This document shows positions 63,096-64,000 of a stretch of DNA of 64,000 nt, one piece after another (the stretch's first letter is position 1; every line of letters begins with the position of its first letter). The stretch covers positions 115,644,991 through 115,708,990 of the forward strand of contig NC_133166.1 in the NCBI RefSeq assembly GCF_040802235.1. Reading direction: 5' to 3'. The notes under the pieces were generated by a model. The model was given only the letters and a program-made list of their open reading frames with translations, was not told the origin of the DNA and ran no database searches. This DNA is from Manis javanica (taxonomy: Eukaryota > Chordata > Mammalia > Pholidota > Manidae). The position numbers and the translations under genes are program-made.

Positions 63096-64000
63096 TGGCT
63101 CATTTTTAGAGTTTTAGAATCTGAGACTCAAACTTTCAGAGCTTAGAATCTGATCCAAAGAGCTCTAGGACAATCATTCAAAAGTCAATTAAAGGGATAG
63201 TCAGTTCTTGAAAGTCCTGTTTCTGAAATGACTACTACTACTTAGCCAGGTTATGATGCACCAAATGCTTGTTTCTCTCGATACCTTATAAAGTTTATAG
63301 CAGTTGATTTTACACGGGATGGTTTCAACTGCCTTTGAGGGTTTTGTCAAGATGTTTTACACACTTGTCCAGAGTCACTCAATGTGGATTGAGAGTCTAC
63401 AAAAATGGAATTTCCTGTACACATTCATTTTTATGCACCTGATGTTCTGGGTGAATTGATTTTGAGCCAATTACTTTGCTTCCCACTTAAAGATCTTCAG
63501 AACTTTCAAATCTGAGATTCCGAATTTCACTCTTAGGATCATCAACACCACAGGACTAAGTGTTGTCAGAGGTCACCTGGTCCCTCACCTGCCCTCTCCA
63601 TCAGGGACAGTCAGTGCAAGAAAGCTGAAGCAAAGAGGAATTAATTGGCCCAAATTACTTAGCAAATTGGTGTGGGGGCTTTCAGGAATGGCTAGATCCA
63701 GGACTCAAACACTGGCTGAGATTTGGTCTCTATTTCTGCTCTGTAGCCCTCTATGTGGTTTTGTGCTTCGGGCTACTCTTGCCTTGTGGTGGGAAATTAG
63801 CCACCTGCAACTCTGGTCCCAAGTCCTCACTGGTTAGCCACTCCTAGCACTCCCAGCAGAGAGGTCCTCTTCTCCCAGCAGTTCCAACAAAGGCCCAGAA
63901 ATGAGTCTCCCTGCCTAGATTGGTCTCTTTCTTATTTCTGAACCAATCACTGGAAATAAAAAGATGGGCTGTTTTGATTGGCCAGGCCTGAGTCACATGT

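Overview
The window is nuclear DNA of a placental mammal. It shows spliced genes with GT-AG introns, CpG-island promoters, and L1, L2, MIR, hAT and LTR-retrotransposon remnants. Four protein genes are recognisable, in the order PACS1 (minus, first exon only), SF3B2 (minus, complete), GAL3ST3 (plus, complete coding part) and CATSPER1 (plus, exons 1-9, running off the right end). From memory this is the gene order of human 11q13.1, in inverted orientation. The species cannot be named from the sequence. I saw no Alu, rodent B1/B2, ruminant BovB/Bov-tA or carnivore tRNA-Lys SINEs in 64 kb. The youngest-looking elements are L1s and LTRs, so the lineage appears SINE-poor.

Layout: 1-11,615 is PACS1 intron 1, with old repeats and one 5'-truncated L1. 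About 11,240-12,560 is the PACS1 CpG island and exon 1. 13,600-27,000 is SF3B2: I placed 22 coding exons that sum to 2,688 nt (895 codons plus stop). 27,000-31,600 is the head-to-head intergenic space between SF3B2 and GAL3ST3, and it holds a 1.85-kb TG-rich minisatellite packed with CACCTG boxes. 31,600-39,020 is GAL3ST3, with a non-coding first exon and two coding exons giving 431 aa. 39,020-58,300 is a repeat-dense spacer with nested L1s, an hAT transposase remnant and several solo LTRs. 58,328 to the end is CATSPER1.

Functionally the genes are unrelated neighbours: a trans-Golgi cargo sorter (PACS1), a U2 snRNP spliceosome subunit (SF3B2), a Golgi galactose-3-O-sulfotransferase (GAL3ST3) and a sperm calcium-channel pore subunit (CATSPER1). 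The most unusual observation is an 86-bp piece in SF3B2 intron 7. It matches exactly the R segment (predicted transcription start to poly(A) site) of an LTR family also present at 55.6-56.2 kb. It carries a poly(A) tail and 16-bp target-site duplications, so it looks like a short LTR transcript copied into the genome by L1 machinery, a few bases from a splice donor. Other points of interest are a lost gating arginine in the CatSper1 S4 helix, a TISU-type start at SF3B2, overlapping upstream ORFs in the GAL3ST3 leader, and strong CTCF-like motifs around GAL3ST3/CATSPER1.
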